From Pseudomonadota bacterium (GTDB taxonomy: Bacteria; Pseudomonadota; Gammaproteobacteria; Steroidobacterales; MnTg04), in the NCBI GenBank assembly GCA_022572885.1, contig JACZVC010000022.1:1039-56676 (forward strand): 55,638 nt of DNA. Direction: 5' to 3'. The notes under the pieces were generated by a model. The model was not told the origin of the DNA. It saw only the letters and a list, made by a program, of their open reading frames with translations, and made no database searches. This document shows, piece after piece, positions 42,074-52,161 of the stretch. The translations under genes were made by a program, and so were the position numbers. Within the stretch, counting starts at the first letter, position 1, and every line of letters starts with the position of its first letter.

Positions 42074-42377
42074 TAAAGGGATTCCGGCCTGTGCAAGGTC
42101 AACGGCTGATTATATACCGGGAATCCGCAAAGCCTGCTTTACGGGGAAATAAGGATTGATGCGTTGCAGCAATTAAAATCTGTAATGCAGTGTCGCGCGC
42201 GGATGACTATAATACCGCCCGCCTCCGGTCATGCCGCACATAACACCGGGACGCAATGCGATAGCCGTTCCTATCGATGCCTGGGAACTCACAACAAATT
42301 AACCACCCGGGCGGGCTTTGGTGGCTCCAAGCGATGCCCTTGCCCTCGAACCCGAACACGTGTGTCAGGAGATATAA
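42074..42377. promoter_or_regulatory. Divergent control region of icmF and leucine dehydrogenase
   Basis: A perfect TATAAT at 42208-42213 faces the leucine dehydrogenase gene with a GC-rich discriminator after it, but no good -35 (ATGCAG at 17 nt). The predicted transcript would have a leader of about 160 nt. Within it, CGATAG (42259-42264) and CTATCG (42271-42276) pair around a six-base loop, and the flanks can extend the stem. No T-run follows, so it is not an obvious terminator. I see no peptide rich in leucine codons and no known riboswitch fold. Confidence 0.5.
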
Positions 42378-43496
42378 ATGGAATTGTTCAAAACCATGGA
42401 TGAGAGAGAACACGAACAGGTGGTATTTTTTCATTGCAAGCGCAGCGGGCTGAAAGCCATTGTCGCTATTCATGACACCACGCTGGGTCCGGCGCTCGGC
42501 GGACTTCGCATGTACAACTATGATTCCGAAGATGAAGCGCTAAAGGATGTTTTGCGTCTTTCCAGAGGCATGACTTACAAAGCGGCGGTAGCCGGCCTCA
42601 ACCTTGGCGGTGGCAAGGCGGTGCTGATAGGCGACCCGCAGAAAGACAAGAGCGAACAGCTGTTCCGCGCCCTTGGCCGTTTCATCGGCTCCCTCGGCGG
42701 GCGCTATATCACGGCCGAAGATGTCGGCACCAACGTCGAGGACATGGACTATATTTACGCCGAAACGGATCGCGTGGTCGGAGTTCATGAAGTCCATGGA
42801 GGCAGCGGAGACCCGTCACGATTCACCGCCTACGGTACTTTGCAAGGAATCCGCGCCTGCCTGATGAAAAAATATGGGCATGCCGAGATTGCAAAAATGA
42901 GTTACGCAGTTCAGGGCGTGGGCCATGTCGGCAGGCACCTGGTGGACATGCTGCGCGAGGAAGGCGCCAAAGTTTTTGTCACCGATATCAACGATGCAGC
43001 GGTACAGGATGTCGTTAGCAATCTGGGAGCCGAAGCGGTGCCGCTGGATGCTATTTATGACACCGACGCAGACGTTTTTTCACCCTGCGCGATGGGCGGC
43101 GCCATCAACGAAGAAACCATTCCGCGTTTGAAATGCAGCATCGTGGCCGGTAGCGCCAACAACCAGCTCGACACCGACGAGTGCGGTACGATACTTGAGA
43201 AAAAAGGCATTCTCTATGCTCCGGATTACGCGATCAATGCCGGTGGCCTGATGAATGTGGCGATCGAATTGCAGGGATACGACCGCAAGCGAGCGATCAT
43301 GATGGTAAAAACGATTTACCATATCATTGGCAATATTTTCCAGATTGCCGATCGCGATGGAATCCCCAGTTGGCAGGCTGCCGACCGCCTGGCGCAAGAA
43401 CGGATCAATGCGATTGCCGCAACCAAGATTCCATACACCAAGAGTTTCAAGGATCGCCTCGATGGCCGCAAACCGCACACCACCGCGATATCCTGA
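42378..43496 (+). CDS. ldh: Leucine dehydrogenase (Glu/Leu/Phe/Val dehydrogenase family)
   Basis: A 372-residue NAD-dependent amino-acid dehydrogenase that removes the amino group of branched-chain amino acids to give the 2-oxo acid. Signature parts are GPALGGLRMY, GMTYKAAVAGLNLGGGKAVL with the catalytic Lys, and the dinucleotide-binding QGVGHVGRHLVD. Length fits leucine/valine dehydrogenases. AGGAGA lies 6 nt before the ATG. It opens the catabolic cluster. The next step, the branched-chain 2-oxo acid dehydrogenase, is not in the window. Confidence 0.92.
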   Translation: MELFKTMDEREHEQVVFFHCKRSGLKAIVAIHDTTLGPALGGLRMYNYDSEDEALKDVLRLSRGMTYKAAVAGLNLGGGKAVLIGDPQKDKSEQLFRALGRFIGSLGGRYITAEDVGTNVEDMDYIYAETDRVVGVHEVHGGSGDPSRFTAYGTLQGIRACLMKKYGHAEIAKMSYAVQGVGHVGRHLVDMLREEGAKVFVTDINDAAVQDVVSNLGAEAVPLDAIYDTDADVFSPCAMGGAINEETIPRLKCSIVAGSANNQLDTDECGTILEKKGILYAPDYAINAGGLMNVAIELQGYDRKRAIMMVKTIYHIIGNIFQIADRDGIPSWQAADRLAQERINAIAATKIPYTKSFKDRLDGRKPHTTAIS

Positions 43497-43570
43497 AACA
43501 AACACCCTGACCCGGAAAACGGTCGGCGTTTAGCCGGCCGCGTTGCGCTAAACAGGAGCATAATAGATAA

Positions 43571-44737
43571 GTGAGCGCCTTCAATACCCATATCAACGAA
43601 GATCTGGACCTGTTGCGCGATACCGTGCGCCGATTCGCCGCTGAGGAAATCGCGCCGCGCGCGGCCGAGATCGATCGCAGCAACGAGTTTCCAGCCGACC
43701 TTTGGTCCAAACTGGGCGATCTGGGATTGCTCGGCATGACCGTGCCCGAGGAATTCGGCGGTTCGGGCTTGAGTTACCTCGCGCATGTCGTTGCGATGGA
43801 AGAAATATCCCGCGCATCGGCCTCCGTCGGCCTGTCCTACGCCGCTCATTCCAATCTTTGCGTCAACAATATCTATCTCAACGCCAACGACGAGCAACGC
43901 GGGAAATTCCTGCCGAAACTCTGCAGCGGCGAATGGGTCGGCGCGCTGGCCATGTCGGAAGCGGGCGCCGGTTCCGATGTGATCGGATCGATGAGCTGTA
44001 GCGCGAAGAAGACCACCGGCGGCTGGCTGGCCAACGGCTCGAAAATGTGGATTACCAACGGGCCGGAAGCGCATATTTCGCTGGTCTATATGCGGACCGC
44101 GCCCGCCGAACTCGGATCGAAAACGGTCAGCGCGTTTATCGTCGAAGCGACAACCGAAGGTTTCAGCAAAGCGCAGAAGCTGGACAAGCTGGGCATGCGC
44201 GGATCCAACACCTGCGAACTGGTGTTCGAGGACTGCCTGATTCCGCATGACAACCTGCTTGGCGAGGAAAATGCCGGTACCTATATCCTGATGCGCGGCC
44301 TGGATTCGGAACGCCTGGTCCTGTCCGGCGGTCCGCTCGGCATCATGCAAAACTGCATGGACGAGGTCATGCCCTATATCCATGAACGCAAACAGTTTGG
44401 CAAGCCGATCGGCACCTTCGGCATTATGCAGGGCAAGATTGCCGACATGTACACGGCGCTGCAGTCGGCGCGCGCTTTCACTTACCGCACCGCCGAACAG
44501 TTCGATCGCGGCCAGCCAACCCGGCAAGACTCCGCAGCCTGCCTGCTATACGCCTCCGGGGCCGCGGTCGATGTCGCGCTGGAGGCGATACAGGCGCTGG
44601 GCGGCAACGGGTATATTAATGAATACCCGACCGGCCGCCTGCTGCGGGACGCGAAACTATACGAGATCGGCGCCGGTACAACCGAAATACGCCGCCTGTT
44701 GATCGGCCGCGAACTGTTCAAGGCGACCGGGCCATAA
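43571..44737 (+). CDS. liuA: Isovaleryl-CoA dehydrogenase
   Basis: A 388-residue acyl-CoA dehydrogenase beginning with GTG at 43571 (no nearby ATG in frame; AGGAGC lies upstream). FAD-binding signature [13 protein letters not shown] and [10 protein letters not shown] are clear. The catalytic Glu, in isovaleryl-CoA dehydrogenases placed in the DxERLVLxGGPLG segment, is Glu247 here in [14 protein letters not shown], which separates it from short- and medium-chain enzymes. It makes 3-methylcrotonyl-CoA and passes electrons to ETF; the ETF-ubiquinone oxidoreductase is encoded at 52162. Confidence 0.94.
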   Translation: MSAFNTHINEDLDLLRDTVRRFAAEEIAPRAAEIDRSNEFPADLWSKLGDLGLLGMTVPEEFGGSGLSYLAHVVAMEEISRASASVGLSYAAHSNLCVNNIYLNANDEQRGKFLPKLCSGEWVGALAMSEAGAGSDVIGSMSCSAKKTTGGWLANGSKMWITNGPEAHISLVYMRTAPAELGSKTVSAFIVEATTEGFSKAQKLDKLGMRGSNTCELVFEDCLIPHDNLLGEENAGTYILMRGLDSERLVLSGGPLGIMQNCMDEVMPYIHERKQFGKPIGTFGIMQGKIADMYTALQSARAFTYRTAEQFDRGQPTRQDSAACLLYASGAAVDVALEAIQALGGNGYINEYPTGRLLRDAKLYEIGAGTTEIRRLLIGRELFKATGP

Positions 44738-44783
44738 AGACACGAAGCCGCTGCTGAGTGAGCGCTTCCGAAGGAGACCAGCA

Positions 44784-45965
44784 ATGCCCGACTTAGTGGT
44801 AATCGTAGCGGCGCGCCGCACACCCATCGGCAGTTTCCAGGGTGGTCTTTCGCCATTGAGCGCAGTCGATCTCGGCGCCGCGGCAAATCGTGCGGCGCTG
44901 GCGGACAGCAAGGTCGAGGCCGCGCAAATCAGCGAAGTCGTCTCCGGTTGCGTATTGCCGGCCGGTCTCGGCCAGGCGCCCGCCAGGCAGGCGGCGCTGG
45001 CCGCGGGTTTGCCCGAATCGATCCCCTGCACGACCATCAACAAAGTCTGCGGCTCGGGAATGAAAGCCGCGACACTTGGCCACGACATGATCCGCGCGGG
45101 CAGCGCCGATATCGTTCTCGCCGGCGGCATGGAATCGATGAGCAACGCCCCGTACCTGTTGCCAAGAGCCAGGTCCGGCTATCGCATGGGTCATCAGCAA
45201 GCGCTGGATCACATGTTTTTCGATGGCCTGCAGAACCCGTATGACGGCAACATGATGGGCCACTTTGCGGAGATGTGCGTCGACAAATATGGTTTCACGC
45301 GAGAACAGCAGGATGCATACACGATCGAATCCGTGACCCGCGCGATCGATGCCGTGGAATCCGGTCGCTTTCGCGATGAAGTCACGCCGCTGACCATCAA
45401 GACACGCAAGGGCGAAACCGTCGTCGAAAACGATGAAGAACCCTTTAACTGTGACCTGGAAAAAATTCCCACGATGCGGCCGGCGTTCAAGCGCGATGGC
45501 GGCACCGTCACCGCGGCCAGTTCATCGTCGATTTCCGATGGCGCCGCTGCGCTGGTGCTGATGGCCGCGTCCGAGGCCGAAAAACGAGGGCTGGAACCGC
45601 TGGCGAGCATCGTCGATCACGGCGGTTTTGCCCATGCGCCCGAATGGTTTACCACCGCACCGGTCAGCGCGATCGCGAATCTGCAAGAGAAAATCGGCTG
45701 GCGGGTCGAGGATGTGGATCTTTACGAAATCAACGAAGCGTTTGCCTGTGTCGCGATGGCGCCGATCAAGGAGCTGGGCATCCCGCACGAAAAACTGAAC
45801 GTCAACGGCGGCGCCTGCGCGCTGGGCCACCCGATCGGCGCGACCGGCGCCAGGATCCTCGTCACGCTGATTCATGCCTTGCGCAATCGCGGCCTGAAAC
45901 GCGGTATCGCGGCCTTGTGTATCGGCGGCGGCGAAGCCACGGCTGTCGCGGTCGAAGTGCCCTGA
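44784..45965 (+). CDS. Acetyl-CoA C-acetyltransferase (thiolase)
   Basis: A 393-residue thiolase. The acyl-accepting Cys is in NKVCGSGMKA (Cys89), the histidine in NGGACALGHPIGATGAR, and the second Cys in ALCIGGGEATA. An AAGGAGA site lies 9 nt before the ATG. In this cluster it can cleave acetoacetyl-CoA formed from leucine, or 2-methylacetoacetyl-CoA from isoleucine; sequence alone cannot decide. It stands between isovaleryl-CoA dehydrogenase and the carboxylase genes. Confidence 0.92.
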   Translation: MPDLVVIVAARRTPIGSFQGGLSPLSAVDLGAAANRAALADSKVEAAQISEVVSGCVLPAGLGQAPARQAALAAGLPESIPCTTINKVCGSGMKAATLGHDMIRAGSADIVLAGGMESMSNAPYLLPRARSGYRMGHQQALDHMFFDGLQNPYDGNMMGHFAEMCVDKYGFTREQQDAYTIESVTRAIDAVESGRFRDEVTPLTIKTRKGETVVENDEEPFNCDLEKIPTMRPAFKRDGGTVTAASSSSISDGAAALVLMAASEAEKRGLEPLASIVDHGGFAHAPEWFTTAPVSAIANLQEKIGWRVEDVDLYEINEAFACVAMAPIKELGIPHEKLNVNGGACALGHPIGATGARILVTLIHALRNRGLKRGIAALCIGGGEATAVAVEVP

Positions 45966-45986
45966 TCCCGTAGGCCTCGCTCATCC

Positions 45987-47597
45987 ATGCCCGTCATCAA
46001 AAGCAAGATCGATACCAGCAGCCAGGTTTTCAAAACCAACCGGGAGGCGATGCTGGCGCAGGTCGGGGATCTGCAAACCACCTGCGAAAAAATCGCGCTT
46101 GGCGGTAGTGCAAGGGCCAGGGAAAAGCACCTCGCACGCGGCAAACTCCTGCCCCGGCAACGTATCGAGGCCCTGCTGGATGAAGGCTCGGCGTTCCTCG
46201 AACTGTCGCAACTGGCTGCCTACGGGCAGTACGACGACCAGGCTCCCTGCGCGGGGCTGATCACCGGTATCGGGCGGGTCAATGGCCATGAAGTGGTCGT
46301 GGTGGCCAATGACGCGACCGTCAAAGGCGGCACCTATTACCCGATGACCGTAAAAAAACATTTACGCGCCCAGGAAATCGCGCTGGAAAACAGATTGCCT
46401 TGCGTTTACCTGGTGGACTCCGGCGGCGCCTTCTTACCCATGCAGGATGAAGTTTTCCCGGACCGCGATCATTTTGGCCGGATTTTCTATAACCAGGCGC
46501 AATTATCGGCCCGCGGCATACCGCAGATCGCCGTGGTACTCGGATCCTGTACCGCCGGTGGCGCCTATGTGCCGGCCATGTGCGACGAAGCCATCATCGT
46601 GCGTAACCAGGGCACGATTTTTCTTGGCGGGCCGCCACTGGTCAAAGCGGCCACCGGCGAAATCGTCGATGCCGAAGAACTCGGCGGCGGCGATGTGCAT
46701 ACCCGGATTTCGGGAGTCGCCGATTATCTTGCGGATAACGACGGCCACGCCCTGTCGATCGCCAGGGACATCGTCGGCAGCCTGAACCGGATCAAATGCC
46801 ATGGCCTGCAGACCCGTGAGGTCGCCGATCCGCATTACGACGCGGAGGAAATCTACGGCATTATCCCGACCGATACGCGTTACCCTTACGACATTCGGGA
46901 AGTCATTGCCCGGCTGGTGGACGCTTCCCAATTCCAGGAATTCAAGGCCCTGTATGGAAAATCGCTGGTCTGCGGCTTTGCCCATCTGCACGGATACCCG
47001 ATCGGCATCGTCGCCAACAACGGCATCCTGTTTTCCGAATCGGCGCTCAAGGGCGCGCATTTCATACAGCTTTGCAATCGCCGGGGCATCCCGCTGGTGT
47101 TCTTGCAGAACATCACCGGGTTTATGGTCGGCAAGAAATATGAACACGCCGGTATCGCCAAGGACGGGGCGAAAATGGTCAACGCGGTCGCCTGTGCGAT
47201 GGTGCCAAAATTCACCGTCATTATCGGCGGCAGTTTTGGCGCCGGCAATTACGCGATGTGTGGCCGCGCCTATGGCGGACGCTTCCTGTGGATGTGGCCG
47301 AACGCGCGGATCTCGGTCATGGGGGGCGAGCAGGCCGCCGGCGTGCTGGCAACCGTGAAACGCGACGGCATGGAACGCCGCGGCGAGAAATGGGCCGCAC
47401 GAGACGAGGCAGACTTCAAGAACCAGATAGCGGCCCAGTACGAAAGCCAGGGACATCCTTATTACGCAAGTTCGAGACTATGGGACGACGGCATCATCGA
47501 CCCGCTCGATACGCGGCGGGTGCTCGGGCTGGCGATCTCGGCGGCCCTCAATGCGCCGGTCGGCGCCGATGACGGCTACGCCATTTTCCGGATGTGA
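45987..47597 (+). CDS. liuB: Methylcrotonyl-CoA carboxylase, carboxyltransferase (beta) subunit
   Basis: A 536-residue carboxyltransferase subunit that transfers CO2 from biotin to 3-methylcrotonyl-CoA, giving 3-methylglutaconyl-CoA. Motifs include [56 protein letters not shown] and [16 protein letters not shown]. The FLPMQ and GRAYG forms point to methylcrotonyl- rather than propionyl-CoA carboxylase. It starts 21 nt after the thiolase stop and ends in an overlap with the hydratase gene. Confidence 0.95.
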   Translation: MPVIKSKIDTSSQVFKTNREAMLAQVGDLQTTCEKIALGGSARAREKHLARGKLLPRQRIEALLDEGSAFLELSQLAAYGQYDDQAPCAGLITGIGRVNGHEVVVVANDATVKGGTYYPMTVKKHLRAQEIALENRLPCVYLVDSGGAFLPMQDEVFPDRDHFGRIFYNQAQLSARGIPQIAVVLGSCTAGGAYVPAMCDEAIIVRNQGTIFLGGPPLVKAATGEIVDAEELGGGDVHTRISGVADYLADNDGHALSIARDIVGSLNRIKCHGLQTREVADPHYDAEEIYGIIPTDTRYPYDIREVIARLVDASQFQEFKALYGKSLVCGFAHLHGYPIGIVANNGILFSESALKGAHFIQLCNRRGIPLVFLQNITGFMVGKKYEHAGIAKDGAKMVNAVACAMVPKFTVIIGGSFGAGNYAMCGRAYGGRFLWMWPNARISVMGGEQAAGVLATVKRDGMERRGEKWAARDEADFKNQIAAQYESQGHPYYASSRLWDDGIIDPLDTRRVLGLAISAALNAPVGADDGYAIFRM

Positions 47598-47602
47598 CGA
47601 CG

Positions 47603-48406
47603 ATGCCCGGACCGGCCAGCATACTGAAAGGCATGGACGATCGTGGCGTGTTGACGCTGACGCTGAATCGCCCACGGCTGCACAACGCTTTTGACGATGC
47701 CCTGATCGCCGAACTGACCGGCGAGTTGCTGAATGCAAACCGTGACCAATCGGTCAAGATCGTGATCCTGACTGGCGCGGGCCAGTCCTTCAGCGCGGGT
47801 GGCGACCTGAACTGGATGCGCTCGATGGCAGCGCTCGACGAAGCGGAAAATATCGAAGACGCGCTGGCGCTGGCCGAAATGCTCAGCGTTTTGAATGGCC
47901 TCGATAAACCCACCATTGCCAAGGTCAATGGCCACGCGTTCGGTGGCGGCGTAGGTCTGATCGCATGCTGCGATATCGCGATTGCCGCCGACCATATCAA
48001 GATGGCGCTGACCGAGGTCCGGCTGGGACTGATCCCGGCCGTCATCTCGCCTTATGTCATCGCGGCGATCGGCCCGCGCCAGGCGCGGCGGCTGTTTCTC
48101 ACCGCGCAGGCTATCGATGCCTCGGAAGCCAGGTCGTGCGGCCTGGTTCATGTGTGCACGCCGGCCGATCGGCTGGACGAGACGGTGACAAAGCAAGTGC
48201 GCATGTTGCTCAAAGGCGGTCCGCGGGCGCTAGCGGCATGCAAGTCCCTGATCGCCGAAGTCGCCGGCGCGGGCCGGGGCAACGCAGCGCAACTGAAACG
48301 CCGCACCGCCGAAATCATCGCGCAGCTTCGGGTCTCCGCCGAGGGCCAGGAAGGCTTGTCGGCTTTCCTGGAGAAAAGACCTGCGAGCTGGGATACGGAA
48401 AAATAA
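47603..48406 (+). CDS. liuC: Enoyl-CoA hydratase family, methylglutaconyl-CoA hydratase
   Basis: A crotonase-fold protein of 267 residues from ATG 47603; a GTG at 47594, overlapping the previous stop as GTGA, would add three residues and is equally possible. The oxyanion-hole motifs are FSAGGDLNWMRSMA and NGHAFGGGVGL, with the TEVRLGLIPAVISPY region supplying the catalytic loop. By position between the carboxylase subunits it should hydrate 3-methylglutaconyl-CoA to HMG-CoA. It is 3 nt upstream of the alpha-subunit gene. Confidence 0.9.
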   Translation: MPGPASILKGMDDRGVLTLTLNRPRLHNAFDDALIAELTGELLNANRDQSVKIVILTGAGQSFSAGGDLNWMRSMAALDEAENIEDALALAEMLSVLNGLDKPTIAKVNGHAFGGGVGLIACCDIAIAADHIKMALTEVRLGLIPAVISPYVIAAIGPRQARRLFLTAQAIDASEARSCGLVHVCTPADRLDETVTKQVRMLLKGGPRALAACKSLIAEVAGAGRGNAAQLKRRTAEIIAQLRVSAEGQEGLSAFLEKRPASWDTEK

Positions 48407-48409
48407 TCG

Positions 48410-50455
48410 ATGATCAGCCGCTTGCTCATCGCCAATCGTGGCGAGATCGCCTGTCGCATTATCCGCAGCTGCCGTCGCCTGGGCATCACGACGATCGCCG
48501 TTTTTTCGGCGGCGGACCGGCGGGCGTTGCATGTACGGCTGGCGGACGAGTCCGTGCATATCGGCGCCGCGCCCGCTGCCGATTCCTACTTGAATATTGA
48601 AAGCCTGCTCGCCGCGGCCAAAGCCAGCCGGGCCGACGCGGTTCATCCCGGTTATGGGTTCCTCTCGGAAAATGCCGAATTCGCGCGTCAGTGCAAAAAG
48701 GACGGCCTGATTTTCGTCGGGCCGGAAGCGGAAACCATCGCCAGCATGGGCAACAAGGACATCGCCAAAACGATCATGGAAAAAGCCGGTGTTCCGGTGG
48801 TCCCTGGGTATCATGGCGAGCTACAAACCGACCAGGGATTGCAAAAAGAAGCCCGGCGCATCGGTTGGCCGGTCATGATCAAGCCCTGTGCCGGTGGCGG
48901 CGGCAAAGGCATGCGTGTCGTCCGCGAAGAAAGCGCTTTTGCCGAGGCGTTGCACGCCGCGCGCCGGGAGGCGCGGAGCAGCTTTGGCGATGACCGCGTG
49001 CTGCTCGAGAAATTCCTGGAAAATCCCCGTCACGTCGAAGTCCAGGTTTTCGCGGACACCCATGGCAATATCGTCCATCTGTTCGAACGCGAGTGTTCGA
49101 TTCAGCGCCGCTATCAGAAAATCATCGAAGAAGCGCCCTGCCCCTCGGTGGCCGACGATATGCGCAGGGCAATGACCGCCGCGGCAATAACAGCCGCCCG
49201 CGCAGTTGGCTACCAAAACGCCGGCACCGTCGAATTCATTCTTGATCGGGATGGCCGGTTTTTTTTCATGGAAATGAATACCCGCCTGCAAGTCGAACAT
49301 CCGGTCACCGAAATGATTACCGGCCTGGACCTGGTCGAATGGCAACTGCGCGTCGCCAGTGGCGAAGAACTGCCGCTGACCCAGGAGCAAATTACTTGCG
49401 ACGGCCATGCCATCGAAGCCCGGATCTATGCAGAAAACCCGTACCGCGATTTTCTACCGGCCACTGGCACGGTGGAAGCCTTTGTCTACCCGCCACAGGA
49501 AAACGGTTTGCGCGTCGATAGCGGGATTACAGACGGCGACCGGATCGGTATTCATTACGACCCGCTGCAGGCCAAGCTGATCGTGCATGACAAGTCCCGC
49601 CGTGCGGCGACCAAGAAACTGCGGGCCAGCCTGGCGCGTACCGCCTTGTTTGGCGTCAGCAACAACCTTCCTCTGCTCCGTGGAATCGCGGCGTCGGAGA
49701 TTTTTGCCAGCGCCGGCATGGACACCGGCTACCTGGACAACCACCTGGCCGATGTCTTGACGGACCAGGCCACGCCACCCGCGATCCTCGCGATCGCCGC
49801 GGTCGTTTCTCTCGAACACAGGAATCACGCCGCGAGCATTGGCAGCTTGCGTGGCGGACAGGATGCCGGCTCACCCTGGCACAACCCGGACGCCTGGCGT
49901 CTGGGGGGAACAGCCGGTTCATTGCTCCGCTTTCACGATGGCCACGGGCCCGGGGCCGGCGTTCGCGTTTTGCCCGCCGCTGCCGCGGACAGCCATTGCT
50001 GCTATTTCGCTGACGATCGCCTTGCGCTGAGCGTCACAGAGAACACTGCGCCGGCTGAGCCAGGCCCCGATTGGCGGGAATCGGTCTGGCAGGTCGAAGG
50101 ACAGGAGATCGCGGCCACGATCATTTGCCGCGGCCCATGGCTGCAGCTTTGCGCCGATGGCCAGTGCCATGAATTGCGGCGTCTGAATCCATACTTGTCG
50201 GAACCAGGAAGCACGGATGACGATGCTCACCCAGGCTCGCCATTACCGGGTAAAATTGTTGCCCTGCTGGTCGCTGAAGGCGACCGGGTCGAAACGGGCG
50301 ACAAACTGCTGGTACTCGAGGGGATGAAAATGGAATACACGCTGCTTGCCCGAACCGCCGGCACGGTCGAAAAAATCCTTTACCGTGAAGGCGATATCGT
50401 CGAGGCGGAGGTCGCGCTTATCGATATCCAGGCAGATGAGGCAGCCATTGAATAA
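48410..50455 (+). CDS. liuD: Methylcrotonyl-CoA carboxylase, biotin-containing (alpha) subunit
   Basis: A 681-residue protein joining biotin carboxylase and biotin carrier domains. The ATP-grasp part shows MIKPCAGGGGKGMRVV and RDGRFFFMEMNTRLQVEHPV, and HVEVQVFADTHGN. The C-terminal carrier has EGMKMEYTL with the biotinylated lysine at about 640. It loads CO2 on biotin for the LiuB subunit. A linker domain between (about 450-610) is less conserved. The stop overlaps the HMG-CoA lyase start region. Confidence 0.95.
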   Translation: MISRLLIANRGEIACRIIRSCRRLGITTIAVFSAADRRALHVRLADESVHIGAAPAADSYLNIESLLAAAKASRADAVHPGYGFLSENAEFARQCKKDGLIFVGPEAETIASMGNKDIAKTIMEKAGVPVVPGYHGELQTDQGLQKEARRIGWPVMIKPCAGGGGKGMRVVREESAFAEALHAARREARSSFGDDRVLLEKFLENPRHVEVQVFADTHGNIVHLFERECSIQRRYQKIIEEAPCPSVADDMRRAMTAAAITAARAVGYQNAGTVEFILDRDGRFFFMEMNTRLQVEHPVTEMITGLDLVEWQLRVASGEELPLTQEQITCDGHAIEARIYAENPYRDFLPATGTVEAFVYPPQENGLRVDSGITDGDRIGIHYDPLQAKLIVHDKSRRAATKKLRASLARTALFGVSNNLPLLRGIAASEIFASAGMDTGYLDNHLADVLTDQATPPAILAIAAVVSLEHRNHAASIGSLRGGQDAGSPWHNPDAWRLGGTAGSLLRFHDGHGPGAGVRVLPAAAADSHCCYFADDRLALSVTENTAPAEPGPDWRESVWQVEGQEIAATIICRGPWLQLCADGQCHELRRLNPYLSEPGSTDDDAHPGSPLPGKIVALLVAEGDRVETGDKLLVLEGMKMEYTLLARTAGTVEKILYREGDIVEAEVALIDIQADEAAIE

Positions 50456-51356
50456 TTTTCCCGAATCGGTTCGCGTCGTCGAAGTCTCGGCGCGCGACGG
50501 TCTGCAAAACGAGAAACAGGCATTGCCGGCAGCCGTCAAGATCGAGCTGATCGACCGCCTCGGCGCATGCGGCCTGTCGACGATCGAAGTCAGCAGTTTT
50601 GTCAGCCCGCGATGGGTTCCGCAACTTGCCGACGCCGCCGAAGTCATGGCCGGCATCAGTAAAAAGCCGGACGTTCGCTACCCGGTGCTGGTGCCCAACG
50701 CACAGGGGATGCAGCGTGCCATCGCTGCCGGCGCCAGCGAGGTGGCGGTATTTGCCGCCGCATCGGAAACCTTCAGCCTAAAGAACAGCAATGCCGGTAT
50801 CGCAGAATCGCTGCAAAGGATCGCAGCGGTGATACGCCTGGCAAAAGAAAACGGGATGCCGGTGCGTGGCTACCTGTCCTGCGTACTCGGTTGTCCTTAC
50901 GAAGGCGATATCAGCGCGTCCGTGGTGGCCGGGCTCGCAGAACGCCTGGCCGGCCTGGGTTGTTATGAAATTTCGCTCGGCGACACCATCGGCGCGGGGA
51001 CCCCGCTGGCGGCCCGGGACATGCTGGCGGCCGTGGCCGAAAAGGTGGCCATGGACAAGCTGGCGATTCATTTCCACGATACCCGGGGCCAGGCGCTGGC
51101 CAGCATTTTTGCGTGCCTCGAACTGGGGGTGTCGGTAATCGATGCTTCCGTTGCCGGCCTCGGCGGCTGCCCGTACGCCAAAGGTGCGAGCGGTAACGTC
51201 GCCAGCGAGGACCTGGTATACCTGCTGCATGGAATGGCGATTCGGACGGGCATCGATCTCGACGCACTCACCGATGCCGGGCTTTTTATCTGCCGGCACC
51301 TGGACAGGATGCCCGGCAGCCGCCTCGGTCAGATTGCCTGGCGGCAACAACACTAA
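50436..51356 (+). CDS. liuE: Hydroxymethylglutaryl-CoA lyase
   Basis: A 306-residue TIM-barrel lyase that splits HMG-CoA into acetyl-CoA and acetoacetate. It shows VSARDGLQNEKQALP near the N-terminus (metal and substrate Arg/Asp), FHDTRGQALASI with metal-ligand histidines, and GLGGCPYAKGASGNVASEDL with the catalytic Cys. I take the ATG at 50436, which overlaps the end of liuD by 20 nt; a TTG at 50448 is the alternative. It draws on the same metabolite, HMG-CoA, that the reductase at 9347 uses. Confidence 0.94.
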   Translation: MRQPLNNFPESVRVVEVSARDGLQNEKQALPAAVKIELIDRLGACGLSTIEVSSFVSPRWVPQLADAAEVMAGISKKPDVRYPVLVPNAQGMQRAIAAGASEVAVFAAASETFSLKNSNAGIAESLQRIAAVIRLAKENGMPVRGYLSCVLGCPYEGDISASVVAGLAERLAGLGCYEISLGDTIGAGTPLAARDMLAAVAEKVAMDKLAIHFHDTRGQALASIFACLELGVSVIDASVAGLGGCPYAKGASGNVASEDLVYLLHGMAIRTGIDLDALTDAGLFICRHLDRMPGSRLGQIAWRQQH

Positions 51357-51383
51357 TCATCAACCCTTGCTACAGGAACAACT

Positions 51384-52151
51384 ATGCAAATCAGTAAAGC
51401 AAAGGCAATCGTCACCGGTGGCGCTTCGGGCCTGGGGCTGGCCACCGCCAGAAAAATAGTCGACGCGGGCGGCCAGGTCACCTTGTTCGATATCAACTCC
51501 GAACAAGGTGACGCGGCGGCCAGCGACCTGGGTGCGGCCTGTGCGTTCATCGCCACCGATGTCAGTTCAGAGGCAGCGGTCAACAAAGCCGTGGCGCAAG
51601 CGGCCAAGGATATGGCTGGCGTCAACATGCTGGTCAACTGCGCGGGCATACTCGGGGCCGGCCGGGTACTGGGTCGCGATGGCCCGATGGCGGGTGAACT
51701 TTTCAGCAAGGTCATCCAGGTCAACCTGATCGGCTCGTTCCTGATGGCCAAGGCCGCCGCGGATGCCATGCAGCACAATGAGCCGAACGAGGAAGGCGAG
51801 CGTGGCGTGATCATCAGCACGGCATCGGTCGCCGCCTTCGAAGGACAGATCGGACAGGCGGCTTATGCGGCTTCGAAAGCCGGCGTTGCCGGCATGGCCT
51901 TGCCCATTGCCAGGGAGTTTTCGCGTATCGGCGTACGCGTAATGACCATTGCGCCGGGGATATTCATGACCCCGATGATGGAGGGAATGCCGGAAAAGGT
52001 TCAGCAGTCGCTGGCCGCGCAAGTGCCGTTTCCACCGCGCCTGGGCAGACCCGATGAATTTGCCGACCTGGTGGTCTATATTTTCGGCAACACGATGCTC
52101 AACGGCGAAACCATCCGGCTGGATGGGGCGATCCGGATGCAGGCGAAATAG
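51384..52151 (+). CDS. Short-chain dehydrogenase, HSD10-like 3-hydroxyacyl-CoA dehydrogenase
   Basis: A 255-residue SDR. The NAD-binding motif is TGGASGLGLATA and the catalytic Ser-Tyr-Lys set is in STASVAAFEGQIGQAAYAAS followed by KAG. The insert EPNEEGERGVIISTASVAAF and the IAPGIFMTPMM loop are like human type 10 hydroxysteroid dehydrogenase, which oxidises 3-hydroxy-2-methylbutyryl-CoA in isoleucine breakdown. With the thiolase at 44784 it would serve isoleucine as well as leucine. Substrate is inferred from resemblance and context. Confidence 0.85.
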   Translation: MQISKAKAIVTGGASGLGLATARKIVDAGGQVTLFDINSEQGDAAASDLGAACAFIATDVSSEAAVNKAVAQAAKDMAGVNMLVNCAGILGAGRVLGRDGPMAGELFSKVIQVNLIGSFLMAKAAADAMQHNEPNEEGERGVIISTASVAAFEGQIGQAAYAASKAGVAGMALPIAREFSRIGVRVMTIAPGIFMTPMMEGMPEKVQQSLAAQVPFPPRLGRPDEFADLVVYIFGNTMLNGETIRLDGAIRMQAK

Positions 52152-52161
52152 ACCAAGAAAT

